A stretch of DNA of 64,000 bases from assembly GCA_038134525.1 (NCBI GenBank), contig JAYPVI010000001.1:62001-126000 (forward strand), in the 5' to 3' direction. The position numbers were made by a program, and so were the translations under genes. Origin of the DNA: GCA-002727735 sp038134525. GTDB taxonomy: Bacteria; Bacteroidota; Bacteroidia; Flavobacteriales_D; Parvicellaceae. The notes under the pieces are model-generated. The model saw nothing but the letters and a program-made list of their open reading frames with translations. It had not been told where the DNA came from and made no database searches. Positions 17,548-27,116 of the stretch are shown here, one piece after another. The number at the start of each line of letters is the position of its first letter. Position 1 is the first letter of the stretch.

Positions 17548-18666
17548 TTAAGCATCTTTGTAGACTGTTCGACTTATATTTATAATTATTCCTAATGAGA
17601 CACAACTAAATATGATCGAGGTCCCCCCCATACTGATAAGTGGAAGAGGTTGACCAGTAACTGGGAAAAGATTAACCCCAACCCCCATATTGATTAATGA
17701 TTGAAAAACCATTAAAAAACTCAATCCAAAGACAACGTAAGATCCAAATAAACTTTCTGTTTTATTCATTATCCGAATGGATCTAAAAAATAAAATCGTA
17801 TATAAAATAACTAGTCCTAATCCTCCTAAAATAGAACCAAACTCTTCAATTGAAGATGCATAAATAAAATCAGATTGAGCAGAATATAAATCGTTTTTTA
17901 CATGTCCTTTTCCTGGACCCTTTCCAAATAAAAATCCATTAGCAACAGCTCTTTTAGCCATTTCAGCTTGGTAATTTTCTTTTTGACTTCCACTTTCGAA
18001 ACTCGTAATCCTTTTTTGCCATGTATCAACCCTTGGCAAGAAACCAGGAAAAGCGAGATTTAATAAAATTAAAAATGCAAAGCCTGCAATTGAAACTCCA
18101 ATAACAGTAGATAAGTGCTTTAACTTCGCCCCCCCAATAAACAGCATGATAAAACAAACAATAAACAACATAGCTGCAGTTGAAAAGTCGGCTGGCAATA
18201 TTAATCCACAAATTATAGCTACAGGCCATAATATTGGAGTTAAACCCAATTTGAAATCTTTTATAACTTCTTTTTTATAAACTAACATTCTGGCTACATA
18301 AATAACCAAAACTATTTTAGCTAAATCAGATGGCTGAAACCCCATAATCCATCTTGAAGCATTCCCTTTGTTAACACCAAATAATAGTGTAACAAATAGC
18401 AAGACTATAGAAATGAAAATACCTATTTGTGATAGTCTTGAAAAATACCTAAAATTGAAAAACTGAAGATAAATGATAATTACAATACCTATCATTAAAA
18501 TCAACAAGTGTTTAATCAAGAAGGGAACTACATTCCCACCTGCCAATCTAAATGCTAAATTAGAGCTGGAGCTGTAAGCCATTATCAAAGAATAAAGTGA
18601 CAATAGGACTATGATGGTCCAAATCACCTTATCACCCTTTATGTATTTCTCAATGAACTTTTGCAC
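17548..18666 (-). CDS. ftsW: Lipid II polymerase FtsW (SEDS family)
   Basis: This polytopic SEDS protein polymerises septal glycan strands together with a class B penicillin-binding protein. About ten membrane segments are visible in 372 residues. Typical motifs are YSSSSNLAF near residue 31, NKGNASRWIMGFQPSDLAKI, GKGPGKGHVKNDLYSAQSDFI and the C-terminal LPLISMGGTSIIFSCVSLGI. It starts directly at the stop of the MurD C-terminal-domain gene and overlaps the longer reading of murG by eight bases. Confidence 0.94.
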   Translation of the reverse strand: MQKFIEKYIKGDKVIWTIIVLLSLYSLIMAYSSSSNLAFRLAGGNVVPFLIKHLLILMIGIVIIIYLQFFNFRYFSRLSQIGIFISIVLLFVTLLFGVNKGNASRWIMGFQPSDLAKIVLVIYVARMLVYKKEVIKDFKLGLTPILWPVAIICGLILPADFSTAAMLFIVCFIMLFIGGAKLKHLSTVIGVSIAGFAFLILLNLAFPGFLPRVDTWQKRITSFESGSQKENYQAEMAKRAVANGFLFGKGPGKGHVKNDLYSAQSDFIYASSIEEFGSILGGLGLVILYTILFFRSIRIMNKTESLFGSYVVFGLSFLMVFQSLINMGVGVNLFPVTGQPLPLISMGGTSIIFSCVSLGIIINISRTVYKDA

Positions 18667-19161
18667 TTATAATAATTGATTTACAAGCGATTTAAAGTGA
18701 TCACCTCTTTCTCTAAAATTTTGATAATTAAGAAAACTATTACAAGCTGGAGAAAAAAGTACTGTTTGACCTGGTTTTGCATTTATATGTGCTAATTCAA
18801 CTGCATCGCATAATTCTTTTTTATAAGCATATTTAATTTTGGATGCAAAATGATATTTAACTTCTGTTTCAAAATGACCATAGCAAATAATTTGATCTAC
18901 CTTTTCAATTGCAACATCTGTTACAATATCAAGATTTCTTGTGTTCTCATCATAACCTATTATCCAAATGATATTTTTAGATAAATTTTCTAACGAAAAA
19001 CAAGTAGCACCCATATCTGTAGATTTCGAATCATTTATCCATAAGACTTCATTCAATTCTCTAACCAATTCTAAACGATGTTCAATGGATGAAAATGAAT
19101 CTAAAGAGCTTTGCCTATACTGGACTAATGGATTTTTAATTTTTTGTTTACTTTCATTCAT
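18667..19161 (-). CDS. Free-standing MurD C-terminal-domain paralogue
   Basis: The 164-residue product corresponds only to the C-terminal (Mur_ligase_C) domain of MurD, encoded just downstream. Shared landmarks are IEHRLE near residue 26, INDSKST at 42-48 and SPACNSF at 137-143 followed by RERGDHF. It lacks the UDP-binding and ATP-loop domains. The loop IIGYDENTRN replaces the IVGGVDKGND of MurD, losing the lysine that contacts D-Glu in MurD. By eye it is about one-third identical to the neighbour's domain, so this is not a recent duplication. I start at the ATG at 19161, ten bases after the murD stop; the open frame to 19245 overlaps murD without similarity. Its role is unknown: regulator, partner or binder are all possible. 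Confidence 0.8.
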   Translation of the reverse strand: MNESKQKIKNPLVQYRQSSLDSFSSIEHRLELVRELNEVLWINDSKSTDMGATCFSLENLSKNIIWIIGYDENTRNLDIVTDVAIEKVDQIICYGHFETEVKYHFASKIKYAYKKELCDAVELAHINAKPGQTVLFSPACNSFLNYQNFRERGDHFKSLVNQLL

Positions 19162-19171
19162 ATCATTATTT

Positions 19172-20518
19172 TTAAAGAGACCTAACAGCTTTTTTGAATT
19201 GATGACCCCTATCTTCATAGTTCTTAAATAGGTCAAAGCTTGCACATGCTGGTGATAGCAGAACAGTATACCCTTTTTTGGCTATTCTATAACTAATTTG
19301 CACTGCTTGTGAAGCGGACTGAGCTTCATAAATTGGAGAAACTATTTCACCAAATTCTTCCTGAATTTTCTTATTGTCCTTTCCTAAGCAAATAATGCCC
19401 AATACTTTCTGTTTTACCAACCCTTTAAGTGATGAATAATCATTTCCTTTATCTACTCCTCCAACAATCCAAATTGTAGGTTTTTGCATACTTTCTAATG
19501 CATACCATGTAGCATTTACGTTGGTTGCTTTCGAATCATTTATGAAATCAATTCCGTGAATTTTTGCCACCTTTTCTAATCGATGTTCTACATTTTGAAA
19601 ATCGCTTAAACTATCACGTATAATTTCTTTTCTAATATCCAATACTCTAGCTGCAACACCTGCCGCCATAGAATTAAATACATTGTGTTTACCCTGCTGG
19701 GCCAGTTGATGTATTGACATAATTGTTTGTTTTTTATTGTTTATATTGATTATTATAGAGTCTCTATCTACCCAAGAATCCACTCCTTTTTTTTGATACA
19801 ATGAAACTGGGTGGGTTTGACAATTAAAATTTCTTTTTGCAAAAGCTTCTTTTATTACTGGATCATCGAAATTGTAGATGAAATGATCCTTTTTGGTCAT
19901 ATTCTGTGTTATTCTAAACTTACTTTTGGTATATAACTCAAATGAATTTTGATATCGATCCAAATGGTCAGGAGTTATGTTTAGTAGTAAAGCAACATCT
20001 GCCTTAAAAGAGAACATAAAATCCAATTGAAAACTGCTTAATTCTATGACATGAAAATCTGGTGGATCATTTGCTACAGACATAGCATAACTTTCACCTA
20101 CATTGCCAACTGCCTTAGCCCTAAACCCAGCCTTATTTAGCAAATGAGTTATTAATAAGGTGGTTGTAGTTTTACCATTACTTCCAGTTACACATATCTT
20201 TTTAGAATTGCAGTAATGATATGCAAATTCAATCTCTGAAATTATGGGAATTCCCAATGATGAAATCTTCTGAACAATAAGTGAAGATGGTGGAATTCCG
20301 GGACTAATAATAACACTTTCAGCCTTATCAATTATAGAATTAGTGTGACCGTTTTCTTCCCATTTAATCTCATATTCATTTAACAGTGTCTTATATTCAA
20401 CAGCTATTGAAGATGCATCAGATACAAATACATTTTTTCCTTTTTTATGTGCTAAAATTGCTGCACCTATACCGCTTTTACCAGCGCCTAAAACAACGAT
20501 ATTTTGAGGATTGTACAT
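19172..20518 (-). CDS. murD: UDP-N-acetylmuramoyl-L-alanine--D-glutamate ligase
   Basis: MurD adds D-glutamate to UDP-MurNAc-L-Ala. All three domains are present in 448 residues: the N-terminal VLGAGKSGIGAAILA, the ATP loop CVTGSNGKTTTTLL, the central LNITPDHLDRY, and the C-terminal FINDSKATNVNAT, IVGGVDKGNDY and LLSPACASFDLFKNYEDRG. It is therefore a complete, apparently active enzyme. It abuts mraY (no gap) and is followed ten bases later by a second, isolated copy of its C-terminal domain. Confidence 0.96.
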   Translation of the reverse strand: MYNPQNIVVLGAGKSGIGAAILAHKKGKNVFVSDASSIAVEYKTLLNEYEIKWEENGHTNSIIDKAESVIISPGIPPSSLIVQKISSLGIPIISEIEFAYHYCNSKKICVTGSNGKTTTTLLITHLLNKAGFRAKAVGNVGESYAMSVANDPPDFHVIELSSFQLDFMFSFKADVALLLNITPDHLDRYQNSFELYTKSKFRITQNMTKKDHFIYNFDDPVIKEAFAKRNFNCQTHPVSLYQKKGVDSWVDRDSIIININNKKQTIMSIHQLAQQGKHNVFNSMAAGVAARVLDIRKEIIRDSLSDFQNVEHRLEKVAKIHGIDFINDSKATNVNATWYALESMQKPTIWIVGGVDKGNDYSSLKGLVKQKVLGIICLGKDNKKIQEEFGEIVSPIYEAQSASQAVQISYRIAKKGYTVLLSPACASFDLFKNYEDRGHQFKKAVRSL

Positions 20519-21754
20519 TTATCGCAGTTTTAGGGTAACTATAGAAAGAACAGCTAGTAGAATACCTAGAATCCAAAATCGTGCTACAATTTTAGCTTCA
20601 TGCACTCCTTTTTTTTGATAATGATGATGTATAGGAGACATGAGAAATATTCTTCTACCCTCCCCATACTTTTTCTTTGTGTATTTAAAATAACTGACTT
20701 GAAGTATAACACTCAAATTCTCTATTAAAAAAACACCACAAAAAACCGGTATCAAAAGTTCTTTCCTAACAGCAATTGCAAAAACAGCAATGATACCACC
20801 CAGAGCTAAACTGCCGGTATCACCCATAAATACTTTAGCTGGATAAGAATTATACCATAAAAACCCAATACATGCACCAACAAATGAACTGATGAAGATG
20901 ACTAGCTCTGAAGAATTAGGAATAAAAAGTATATTAAGGTAATCGGCAAATACTAGGTTTCCAGACAAGTAAGCAAATATGGCTAGAGTAGTTCCTATTA
21001 TAGCACTTGTCCCAGTTGCTAACCCGTCCAAACCATCCGTAATATTAGCTCCGTTTGATACGGCCGTTACAATGACAATAACCAATGGAATAAAAATGAT
21101 CCAAGTATATTTTTCTAAGTCTTTATTTATCCAGACGAGTAACCAACTATAGTCAAACTCATTATTCTTTACAAATGGAATCGTAGTCTTTGTTGACCTG
21201 GTTTCAACCCAGCTAGAACCTTCTTCTTCTAAATTTAATTGAACAATTTGTTGACCTGGTTTTTCATTGGCCTTTGATTTTATAGTGACATCTTCATTAA
21301 AATAAAGCGAAGAAGCAACAATCAACCCAACAGCAATTTGACCAAAAACCTTAAATCTACCTGCTAGACCTTCTTTATTTTTTCTAAATACTTTGATATA
21401 ATCATCTATAAAACCAATGGCGCCAAGCAAAACTGTTGAAATCAACATGAGCTGGATGTATATATTAGACAGGTCTGCGAATAAAAGCGTTGGAACAAGG
21501 ATTCCAGCTAAAATGATGATACCACCCATTGTTGGAGTTCCTGTTTTTTCTAGTTGACCCTCTAAACCTAAATCCCTAACGGTTTCACCAACTTGTTTTC
21601 GATGTAAAAAGCGGATTAACTTACCTCCAAAAACTAGCGTTATAACCAATGAAGTCATGACAGCAAGGGCAGCTTTAAATGAAATAAATTCAAATAATCC
21701 AGAACCAGGAAAATCAAAATGATTATTTAGATATGTAAATAGATGGTAAAGCAT
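20519..21754 (-). CDS. mraY: Phospho-N-acetylmuramoyl-pentapeptide transferase
   Basis: MraY makes lipid I by moving phospho-MurNAc-pentapeptide onto undecaprenyl phosphate. The protein has about ten membrane segments and the family motifs KTGTPTMGGI, IGFIDDYIKV, NGANITDGLDGLA and IHHHYQKKG. It is 411 residues, longer than the roughly 360 of E. coli, because of an extra hydrophilic stretch at about residues 155-200, a feature I associate with Bacteroidota MraY. It overlaps murE by one base. Confidence 0.96.
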   Translation of the reverse strand: MLYHLFTYLNNHFDFPGSGLFEFISFKAALAVMTSLVITLVFGGKLIRFLHRKQVGETVRDLGLEGQLEKTGTPTMGGIIILAGILVPTLLFADLSNIYIQLMLISTVLLGAIGFIDDYIKVFRKNKEGLAGRFKVFGQIAVGLIVASSLYFNEDVTIKSKANEKPGQQIVQLNLEEEGSSWVETRSTKTTIPFVKNNEFDYSWLLVWINKDLEKYTWIIFIPLVIVIVTAVSNGANITDGLDGLATGTSAIIGTTLAIFAYLSGNLVFADYLNILFIPNSSELVIFISSFVGACIGFLWYNSYPAKVFMGDTGSLALGGIIAVFAIAVRKELLIPVFCGVFLIENLSVILQVSYFKYTKKKYGEGRRIFLMSPIHHHYQKKGVHEAKIVARFWILGILLAVLSIVTLKLR

Positions 21755-23217
21755 TATTTCTTAAGTTTTTTGAATATGTTTATTGTGTTCTCCATATCAT
21801 CAAAGTGGATTGTTTCATCTCCAATGATTTGATAATTCTCATGTCCTTTACCAGCAATTAAAATGATGTCTCCTGAGGATGTCATTTTACAGGCTTTCTC
21901 TATGGCCTCGGCACGATCAGTAATCGTCAAAACTTTATCTTTTAAAACTGAAGGAACACCATCGTAGATTTCATCTATTATGGCTTCTGGATTTTCATTT
22001 CTTGGATTATCAGAAGTGATAATAAGTCGATCACTTAAACGAGAGGCAATTTCACCCATTAAAGGTCTTTTTCCCTTATCACGATTACCACCGCATCCAA
22101 AAACAGTAAAAACCTTTTCTTTTCCCTTCTTTAAATCAGCTAAAGTCTTGAGCACATTCTCTAAAGCATCAGGTGTGTGTGCATAATCAATTACAGCCGT
22201 TATTTTTTGATCAGAAATGAAATATTCAAACCTTCCAGGAGGTGCTTTAACAGAACTTAAAATGGTAAGAACACTCATTTCATCTTGACCCAAATACTTT
22301 CCTACTGCAAAGGCAACTAAAAGATTATAAGCATTAAATCTTCCTACAAGCCTAGATGTCATTTCTTGACCATTCAATTCAATAGTTAAACCTGAAATAT
22401 CGTTTTCTAGAATTTTACATGAAATGTCCGTATTACCCTTTAACCCAAAAGAAACAATTTCAGCAGACGTGTTATTCCCCATGGTTTCGCCATGCTTATC
22501 ATCATAATTAAGTATTGCAACAGAATCATTTGACAGGTTATCAAACAGTTTCTTTTTACATGAAATGTATTCATCAAATGAATTATGGTAATCTAAATGA
22601 TCTCTAGAGATATTCGTAAAAACACCCATTTTAAATGTTAATCCATGAGTTCTATTTTGATGTAAAGCATGAGAACTTACCTCCATAAAAACATGGGTAC
22701 AGCCATTTATAACCATTTCATTTAAGACCTCATTTATTCGGATGGCGTCTGGAGTAGTATGAGTTGATGGATATATTTTATGAAGAACCCTTATGTTTAC
22801 CGTAGAAATTAAACCGGTCTTATATCCTAAAAGACGAAATAAGTCATATAAAATAGTAGCACAAGTAGTTTTCCCATTTGTCCCTGTGATTCCAATAAGT
22901 TGTAGTTTTTCGGATGGATTATCATAAAAATTCGAAGCAATAAGCCCTAAAGCAGAAGAAGAATTTGGAACTTTAATATAAGTAATTTCATCTCTAAGTT
23001 TTTCAGGAAAACTTTCACATACAATGGCAGAAACACCTGCTTCCTCAACGTTTGGTATAAAATCATGACCATCAGATTGCGAACCAACAAGTGCTATGAA
23101 CAGACTTAGATTCTGTACTTTCCTAGAGTCAAAGGTCAATTTTTCAATGGCAATATTTGTATTTCCCTTTATCTCTAAAATGCTTACACCATAAATAATC
23201 TCTCTTAGTAATTTCAT
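21754..23217 (-). CDS. murE: UDP-MurNAc-tripeptide synthetase MurE (meso-diaminopimelate type)
   Basis: MurE adds the third stem-peptide residue. The 487-residue protein has the ATP loop GITGTNGKTTCATI, the HTTPDAIRI and MEVSSHALHQNR segments and the C-terminal FGCGGNRDKGKRPLMG. The SDNPRNENP motif contains DNPR, the hallmark of enzymes that use meso-diaminopimelate rather than lysine. The peptidoglycan is thus predicted to be of the DAP type. It overlaps ftsI by four bases. Confidence 0.96.
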   Translation of the reverse strand: MKLLREIIYGVSILEIKGNTNIAIEKLTFDSRKVQNLSLFIALVGSQSDGHDFIPNVEEAGVSAIVCESFPEKLRDEITYIKVPNSSSALGLIASNFYDNPSEKLQLIGITGTNGKTTCATILYDLFRLLGYKTGLISTVNIRVLHKIYPSTHTTPDAIRINEVLNEMVINGCTHVFMEVSSHALHQNRTHGLTFKMGVFTNISRDHLDYHNSFDEYISCKKKLFDNLSNDSVAILNYDDKHGETMGNNTSAEIVSFGLKGNTDISCKILENDISGLTIELNGQEMTSRLVGRFNAYNLLVAFAVGKYLGQDEMSVLTILSSVKAPPGRFEYFISDQKITAVIDYAHTPDALENVLKTLADLKKGKEKVFTVFGCGGNRDKGKRPLMGEIASRLSDRLIITSDNPRNENPEAIIDEIYDGVPSVLKDKVLTITDRAEAIEKACKMTSSGDIILIAGKGHENYQIIGDETIHFDDMENTINIFKKLKK

Positions 23218-25304
23218 GCTAAAAAAAGTTTAATGGTTTGACCTCTTTTAATTCTCAATCCCGCTTTCAATGATTGTTTTCTGACCACACCAACTCCCTC
23301 AACATGAACTACAAGTCCATTTTTTTCAAGAATATATGCCGCATCAACTAATCCCATGCCTACTACGTTAGGGATCACACCTTTAACTTCTTTTGTTTCG
23401 CTAAGTTTTATAGCTTGACTTCCCGCTTTTGTTTTAACCCATATAGAATTAGGAGAAGTATTATCGTCCAAAGGAATGCTCATTGCATTGGCAACTGCAA
23501 CGAAATCTGCTTTAGAACCTGGACGAGAATAAGGGTAATTAACTGGAGTCTTTAAAGCTAAATCTGACTGATTAAACTCGTGAGCATATACCTTATCTGC
23601 TATTTCTTTGAATACTGTACCAGAAACAACTGAACCGAAAATATTTTTTGTAGGCCCTTGTACAACTACAATACAACTATAAAGAGGGTTCTTAGCAGGG
23701 AAATATCCACAAAAAGATGCCTGATATTTCTTACCATACCCACTTGAGCCAATTGCTATCTTAGATGTTCCTGTTTTTCCAGCAATTTTAAATCCACGAG
23801 CTTTGATGTTTTTTGCTGTACCTCTTTCAACGACTCCTTCAAGTAATTCTTTTAAGTCACTTAAAGTTTCTTCAGAGCAAAGAGAAGAGTTCAATACAAT
23901 TGGGGCAAATTCTTTTTCTAATTCGGCTCCCTTTTTAATGTATTTAACAAATTGTGGTTTCATCAAAACACCCTCATTTGCTATGCCATTGTAGAAAGCT
24001 AAAGTTTGAAAAGGCGTTAGCTTCACTTCATAACCAATAGACATCCAAGGAAGAGATATTCCAGTAAAAGTAGGATCCGAAGCATCTTTTATTAAAGGCG
24101 CCCCTTCACCTAAAATATCTAATCCAAGTTTCCTGTTTAACCCTAATTCTTTTAAACCATTGACAAATTCTTGTGGACTTTGCCTGTAATTATCATAGAT
24201 TATTTTGCTTATGACATTAGACGAAACTTCAAAGGCATTTTTAATGGTGTTTTTACCATAAACTTTACCTCCATCAGTTAAAGCTTTATCATAAAACTCA
24301 TACCTTCCCGACATGTAAACCGAATCTTTTATACTTATCTTACCCTGCTCAAGAGCTACAAGTAATGATGCCAACTTGAATGTGGATCCTGGTTCTGAAG
24401 CTAAACCAACAGCATGGTTTTGTGACTCAAAATAGGTCTCAGTCCTTTTGTTATAAGAAAGATTTGCAATCGCTTTTACAAACCCAGTCTTCACCTCCAT
24501 TAGTATTACGCAACCTCGATCAGCCTTTTGCTCTTTTAACTGATGAAGCAATGCTGTTTCTGCAACATCTTGAATATTAACATCTAAGCTTGTGTAAATA
24601 TCAGATCCTGGGACGGGCTCAATGGAATAATTATCATCTACTGGTTTCCAATCGTTCCCACGAACCTTTTCCATCAACATTTGGCCATTCTGACCTTTTA
24701 GATAATTATTAAAAGCGCCTTCCAAACCAACCAAAATGGGTTTTTCATTTTCATGATCAACTACATAACCTATTGTTCTATTAGCTAATAGTCCATAAGG
24801 CTTAATACGCTGATTTGTTTTTATGATAATTCGGCCCCCTCGATATTTACCTAAATTGAAGATGGGGAATTTCTTCAATCGCTCTATTTCTCCATTATTT
24901 AAATTTCTTGCAATAAAAAAGTACCTATTTCCCTTCTCTCTTTGTTGAATTAAAGTTTCTTTCCATAATTCAGCTGATCGATAAGGTATAAGACGATGTA
25001 ATGAATCAGATAATGCAGTTACACTATCATTAAAAATTTGATCTTTGATTGTTAGTAGATCAACATAAACCTTAAACCTAGGAACAGAAAGGGCTAAGGA
25101 GGTTTTTTGCTCATTTGAGGCGTAAATATTACCTCTTGGTGCTGTGATATTCTTGTAGACAAATATTTGCCTTTCTGCGTCTTCTATAAGTTCTGAACCC
25201 TTGTAAAATTGTAAATAAAAAATTTGAAATACCACTCCACCACCGAGAAGTAGCACAATGAAATAAATCACATAAACTCTGATTAAAGTTTCCCTACTCT
25301 TCAT
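23214..25304 (-). CDS. ftsI: Septal penicillin-binding protein (FtsI/PBP3 type) with PASTA domain
   Basis: This class B transpeptidase cross-links septal peptidoglycan. After a short cytoplasmic tail and one membrane segment (about residues 10-30) come the dimerisation domain and the transpeptidase domain with EPGSTFKLAS (SxxK serine), SSNVIS (SxN) and AGKTGTSK (KTG). The last 60 or so residues (IPNVVGMGLVDAAYILEKNG) form a PASTA domain, common in Bacteroidota FtsI. I prefer the ATG at 25304 to the TTG at 25310. The gene overlaps ftsL by 11 bases. Confidence 0.95.
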   Translation of the reverse strand: MKSRETLIRVYVIYFIVLLLGGGVVFQIFYLQFYKGSELIEDAERQIFVYKNITAPRGNIYASNEQKTSLALSVPRFKVYVDLLTIKDQIFNDSVTALSDSLHRLIPYRSAELWKETLIQQREKGNRYFFIARNLNNGEIERLKKFPIFNLGKYRGGRIIIKTNQRIKPYGLLANRTIGYVVDHENEKPILVGLEGAFNNYLKGQNGQMLMEKVRGNDWKPVDDNYSIEPVPGSDIYTSLDVNIQDVAETALLHQLKEQKADRGCVILMEVKTGFVKAIANLSYNKRTETYFESQNHAVGLASEPGSTFKLASLLVALEQGKISIKDSVYMSGRYEFYDKALTDGGKVYGKNTIKNAFEVSSNVISKIIYDNYRQSPQEFVNGLKELGLNRKLGLDILGEGAPLIKDASDPTFTGISLPWMSIGYEVKLTPFQTLAFYNGIANEGVLMKPQFVKYIKKGAELEKEFAPIVLNSSLCSEETLSDLKELLEGVVERGTAKNIKARGFKIAGKTGTSKIAIGSSGYGKKYQASFCGYFPAKNPLYSCIVVVQGPTKNIFGSVVSGTVFKEIADKVYAHEFNQSDLALKTPVNYPYSRPGSKADFVAVANAMSIPLDDNTSPNSIWVKTKAGSQAIKLSETKEVKGVIPNVVGMGLVDAAYILEKNGLVVHVEGVGVVRKQSLKAGLRIKRGQTIKLFLA

Positions 25305-25614
25305 CACCAACTTTCGTTTTGATGATTACTGGAGGATCAATTGATTCGTACAATCCCCATTTGGAAGTTTCCTCTGCTATTTTACTTTGTAAACTTTCTT
25401 TATCATAAAGCTCTAAAGCAGACTGTAATTCAGAATACAATTGCTCTCCATCTTTATTGGCTTTCGAAATAGATAATACAGTGTTATCTACATGATAACC
25501 ATAGGCCACATAGACCAACATGAGAAAAGTGACATATGAAAGAAAAGGTATGTTATTTAAGACTAACCCCTTTTGAAACAAATCACCTGTAAATATTTTT
25601 TTAAATACACTCAT
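25294..25614 (-). CDS. ftsL: FtsL-like cell division membrane protein
   Basis: The 106-residue protein has a short cytoplasmic N-terminus, one membrane segment (about residues 23-42) and a helical periplasmic part that may form a coiled coil. Sequence conservation in this family is poor; the call relies on size, topology and its place between rsmH and ftsI, where FtsL is found in dcw clusters. In division it would link FtsQ and FtsB-type proteins to FtsWI. It starts immediately after the rsmH stop codon. Confidence 0.8.
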   Translation of the reverse strand: MSVFKKIFTGDLFQKGLVLNNIPFLSYVTFLMLVYVAYGYHVDNTVLSISKANKDGEQLYSELQSALELYDKESLQSKIAEETSKWGLYESIDPPVIIKTKVGDEE

Positions 25615-26526
25615 TTACAATCTTTTTGCCATTCTTAGTTTTGCGCTACGTGCTCTTGGATTTTGACTAACTTCAGCCTCAGAAGGTGCAATTGGCTTTT
25701 TATTTATCAACTCATATGGCTTTAAGACCTTGCCATAGAAATCTTTCGATAAATTTCCTTCAGCATTTCCTGATTTAAAGAAGTTTTTAACCACTCTATC
25801 TTCAATGGAATGATAAGTGATGAAAACGGCAACTCCATTTGGATTTAAACAATGAGGAAGTTGAGTTAATAACTCATTTAACGCTTGCATCTCTTGATTA
25901 ACTTCAATCCGAATAGATTGGAAAATTTTTGAGAGGTATTTATTTAAAAACCGCGATGGAAAAATTGGATTAAGAACTTCTTGTAAATCTTTTGTTGTTT
26001 TAATTGGTTCATGAACACGATTTTCATGAATTTTTCTAAAAATTTTTCTAGCCTCTCCTCTTTTAAACTCACCATACGATATTAAAATCCTAATGAAATC
26101 TTGTTCATCATACTCATTGACAACTTGAAAAGCAGAAATTGACGAATCCCTATTCATTCTCATATCTAAATCGCCATCAAAACGATAAGAAAAACCCCTA
26201 ACAGGAGTGTCAAATTGATATGAAGACACCCCGAGGTCCGCAAGCACCCCATCTACACCAGTAAACCCCTTAGCAAGAAGGACGTTTTGAAGGTGCCGAA
26301 AATTTTGCCTTATTAAAGTGAATCTAGGGTCATCAATTCGATTTCGAGCAGCATCTTCATCCTGATCAAAAGCTATTAATTGACCATCTTGAATTTGATT
26401 TAAAATGGCTCTAGAATGTCCCCCACCGCCAAATGTTAAATCAACGTACAATCCATTTTCATTGGTAATCAAAGCATCAGTAGCAGCATGTAAAAGAACT
26501 GGTATATGATATGGATTATTCTCCAT
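25615..26526 (-). CDS. rsmH: 16S rRNA (cytosine-1402-N4)-methyltransferase
   Basis: RsmH (MraW) methylates C1402 in the decoding centre of 16S rRNA. The family motifs are clear: HIPVLLHAATDAL at the N-terminus, the SAM-binding YVDLTFGGGGHSRAIL, DGVLADLGVSSYQFD, RGFSYRFDGDLDMRM, and the C-terminal TYHSIEDRVVKNFF with NPRARSAKLR. I start at the ATG at 26526 (MENNPYHIPVLL); the open frame extends seven codons further without family similarity. It overlaps mraZ by 11 bases. Confidence 0.96.
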   Translation of the reverse strand: MENNPYHIPVLLHAATDALITNENGLYVDLTFGGGGHSRAILNQIQDGQLIAFDQDEDAARNRIDDPRFTLIRQNFRHLQNVLLAKGFTGVDGVLADLGVSSYQFDTPVRGFSYRFDGDLDMRMNRDSSISAFQVVNEYDEQDFIRILISYGEFKRGEARKIFRKIHENRVHEPIKTTKDLQEVLNPIFPSRFLNKYLSKIFQSIRIEVNQEMQALNELLTQLPHCLNPNGVAVFITYHSIEDRVVKNFFKSGNAEGNLSKDFYGKVLKPYELINKKPIAPSEAEVSQNPRARSAKLRMAKRL

Positions 26527-26974
26527 CAGAAGAATCACCCATAACATCCTGTGCTAGCTGATCAAATCCATCCCAATCTTCTTTCATTATTTCATCGTAT
26601 CTCTTTTTATCCCAAAGCTCCCACAGATCCACATTAGCTACAAGAACCACCTCTTTTTTTAGAGACGCCCACTTGGACAAACCTTTAGGTATCAGAATTC
26701 TTCCATTTCCATCAACCATAACTTTAGTTGCTCCCTTTTGAAACATTCGAGCAAATTTCCTATCCTTTGGCTTGAACCTATTCAGTTTCCTTAACCTATT
26801 CATTACCTGTACCCATTCAGTGGACGTGTAAAGAGAAAGACAATCATCAACACCTCTTGACACAATAAATTGACCCTGATCTTCTGGGGACAATTGCTTC
26901 CTCATGTCAGACGGTATTAATAGCCTCCCTTTAACATCTAGTTTACAATGATATTCTCCAATAAATCCAGTCAA
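26516..26974 (-). CDS. mraZ: Transcriptional regulator MraZ
   Basis: MraZ is the first gene of dcw clusters and binds DNA through two SpoVT/AbrB-type halves. Both repeats are seen in the 152 residues: CKLDVKGRLLIPSDMRKQL near residue 10 and MVDGNGRILIPKGLSKWA near residue 86, each with the DxxGR signature. The start is TTG at 26974, giving the normal N-terminus (TGFIGEYHCKLD); an ATG eleven bases upstream is out of frame and closes after four codons. Two TGGG repeats lie 38-52 bases upstream, consistent with autoregulation. Confidence 0.95.
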   Translation of the reverse strand: MTGFIGEYHCKLDVKGRLLIPSDMRKQLSPEDQGQFIVSRGVDDCLSLYTSTEWVQVMNRLRKLNRFKPKDRKFARMFQKGATKVMVDGNGRILIPKGLSKWASLKKEVVLVANVDLWELWDKKRYDEIMKEDWDGFDQLAQDVMGDSSDGE

Positions 26975-27011
26975 TTTGCCAGCATTTTGATTGTAAATCT
27001 AAGAAATATTT

Positions 27012-27026
27012 ACCCACATTTTCCCA
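27012..27026 (-). promoter_or_regulatory. Candidate MraZ operator: two TGGG boxes, 10-bp period
   Basis: Reading the minus strand toward mraZ gives GTGGGAAAATGTGGGT: two TGGGN boxes with starts exactly 10 bases apart. E. coli MraZ is known to bind direct TGGGN repeats separated by five bases upstream of mraZ. The position (38-52 bases upstream of the TTG start) and spacing fit an autoregulatory operator. A third box at the next 10-bp step is not present. Confidence 0.6.
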
Positions 27027-27076
27027 CTTTTAATAGATTGTGAATAACTTTTTACGTTTAGTATATTATTTAGTTT

Positions 27077-27084
27077 CAAAAATA
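27077..27084 (-). promoter_or_regulatory. Candidate -7 promoter element for the dcw operon
   Basis: The minus-strand octamer TATTTTTG matches TAnnTTTG exactly. Transcription would start near 27070, placing the two TGGG boxes within the transcribed leader. No convincing -33 TTTG is visible in this very AT-rich stretch, so chance occurrence is possible. Confidence 0.3.
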
Positions 27085-27116
27085 AAAAAATAACAGATTA
27101 AATTAAAAATTATTAT

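Noticed and set aside
19162..19245. Upstream extension of the MurD C-terminal-domain paralogue
   Set aside because: The open frame overlaps the murD 3' end in another phase and shows no similarity to Mur ligases; the ATG at 19161 is a sufficient start.
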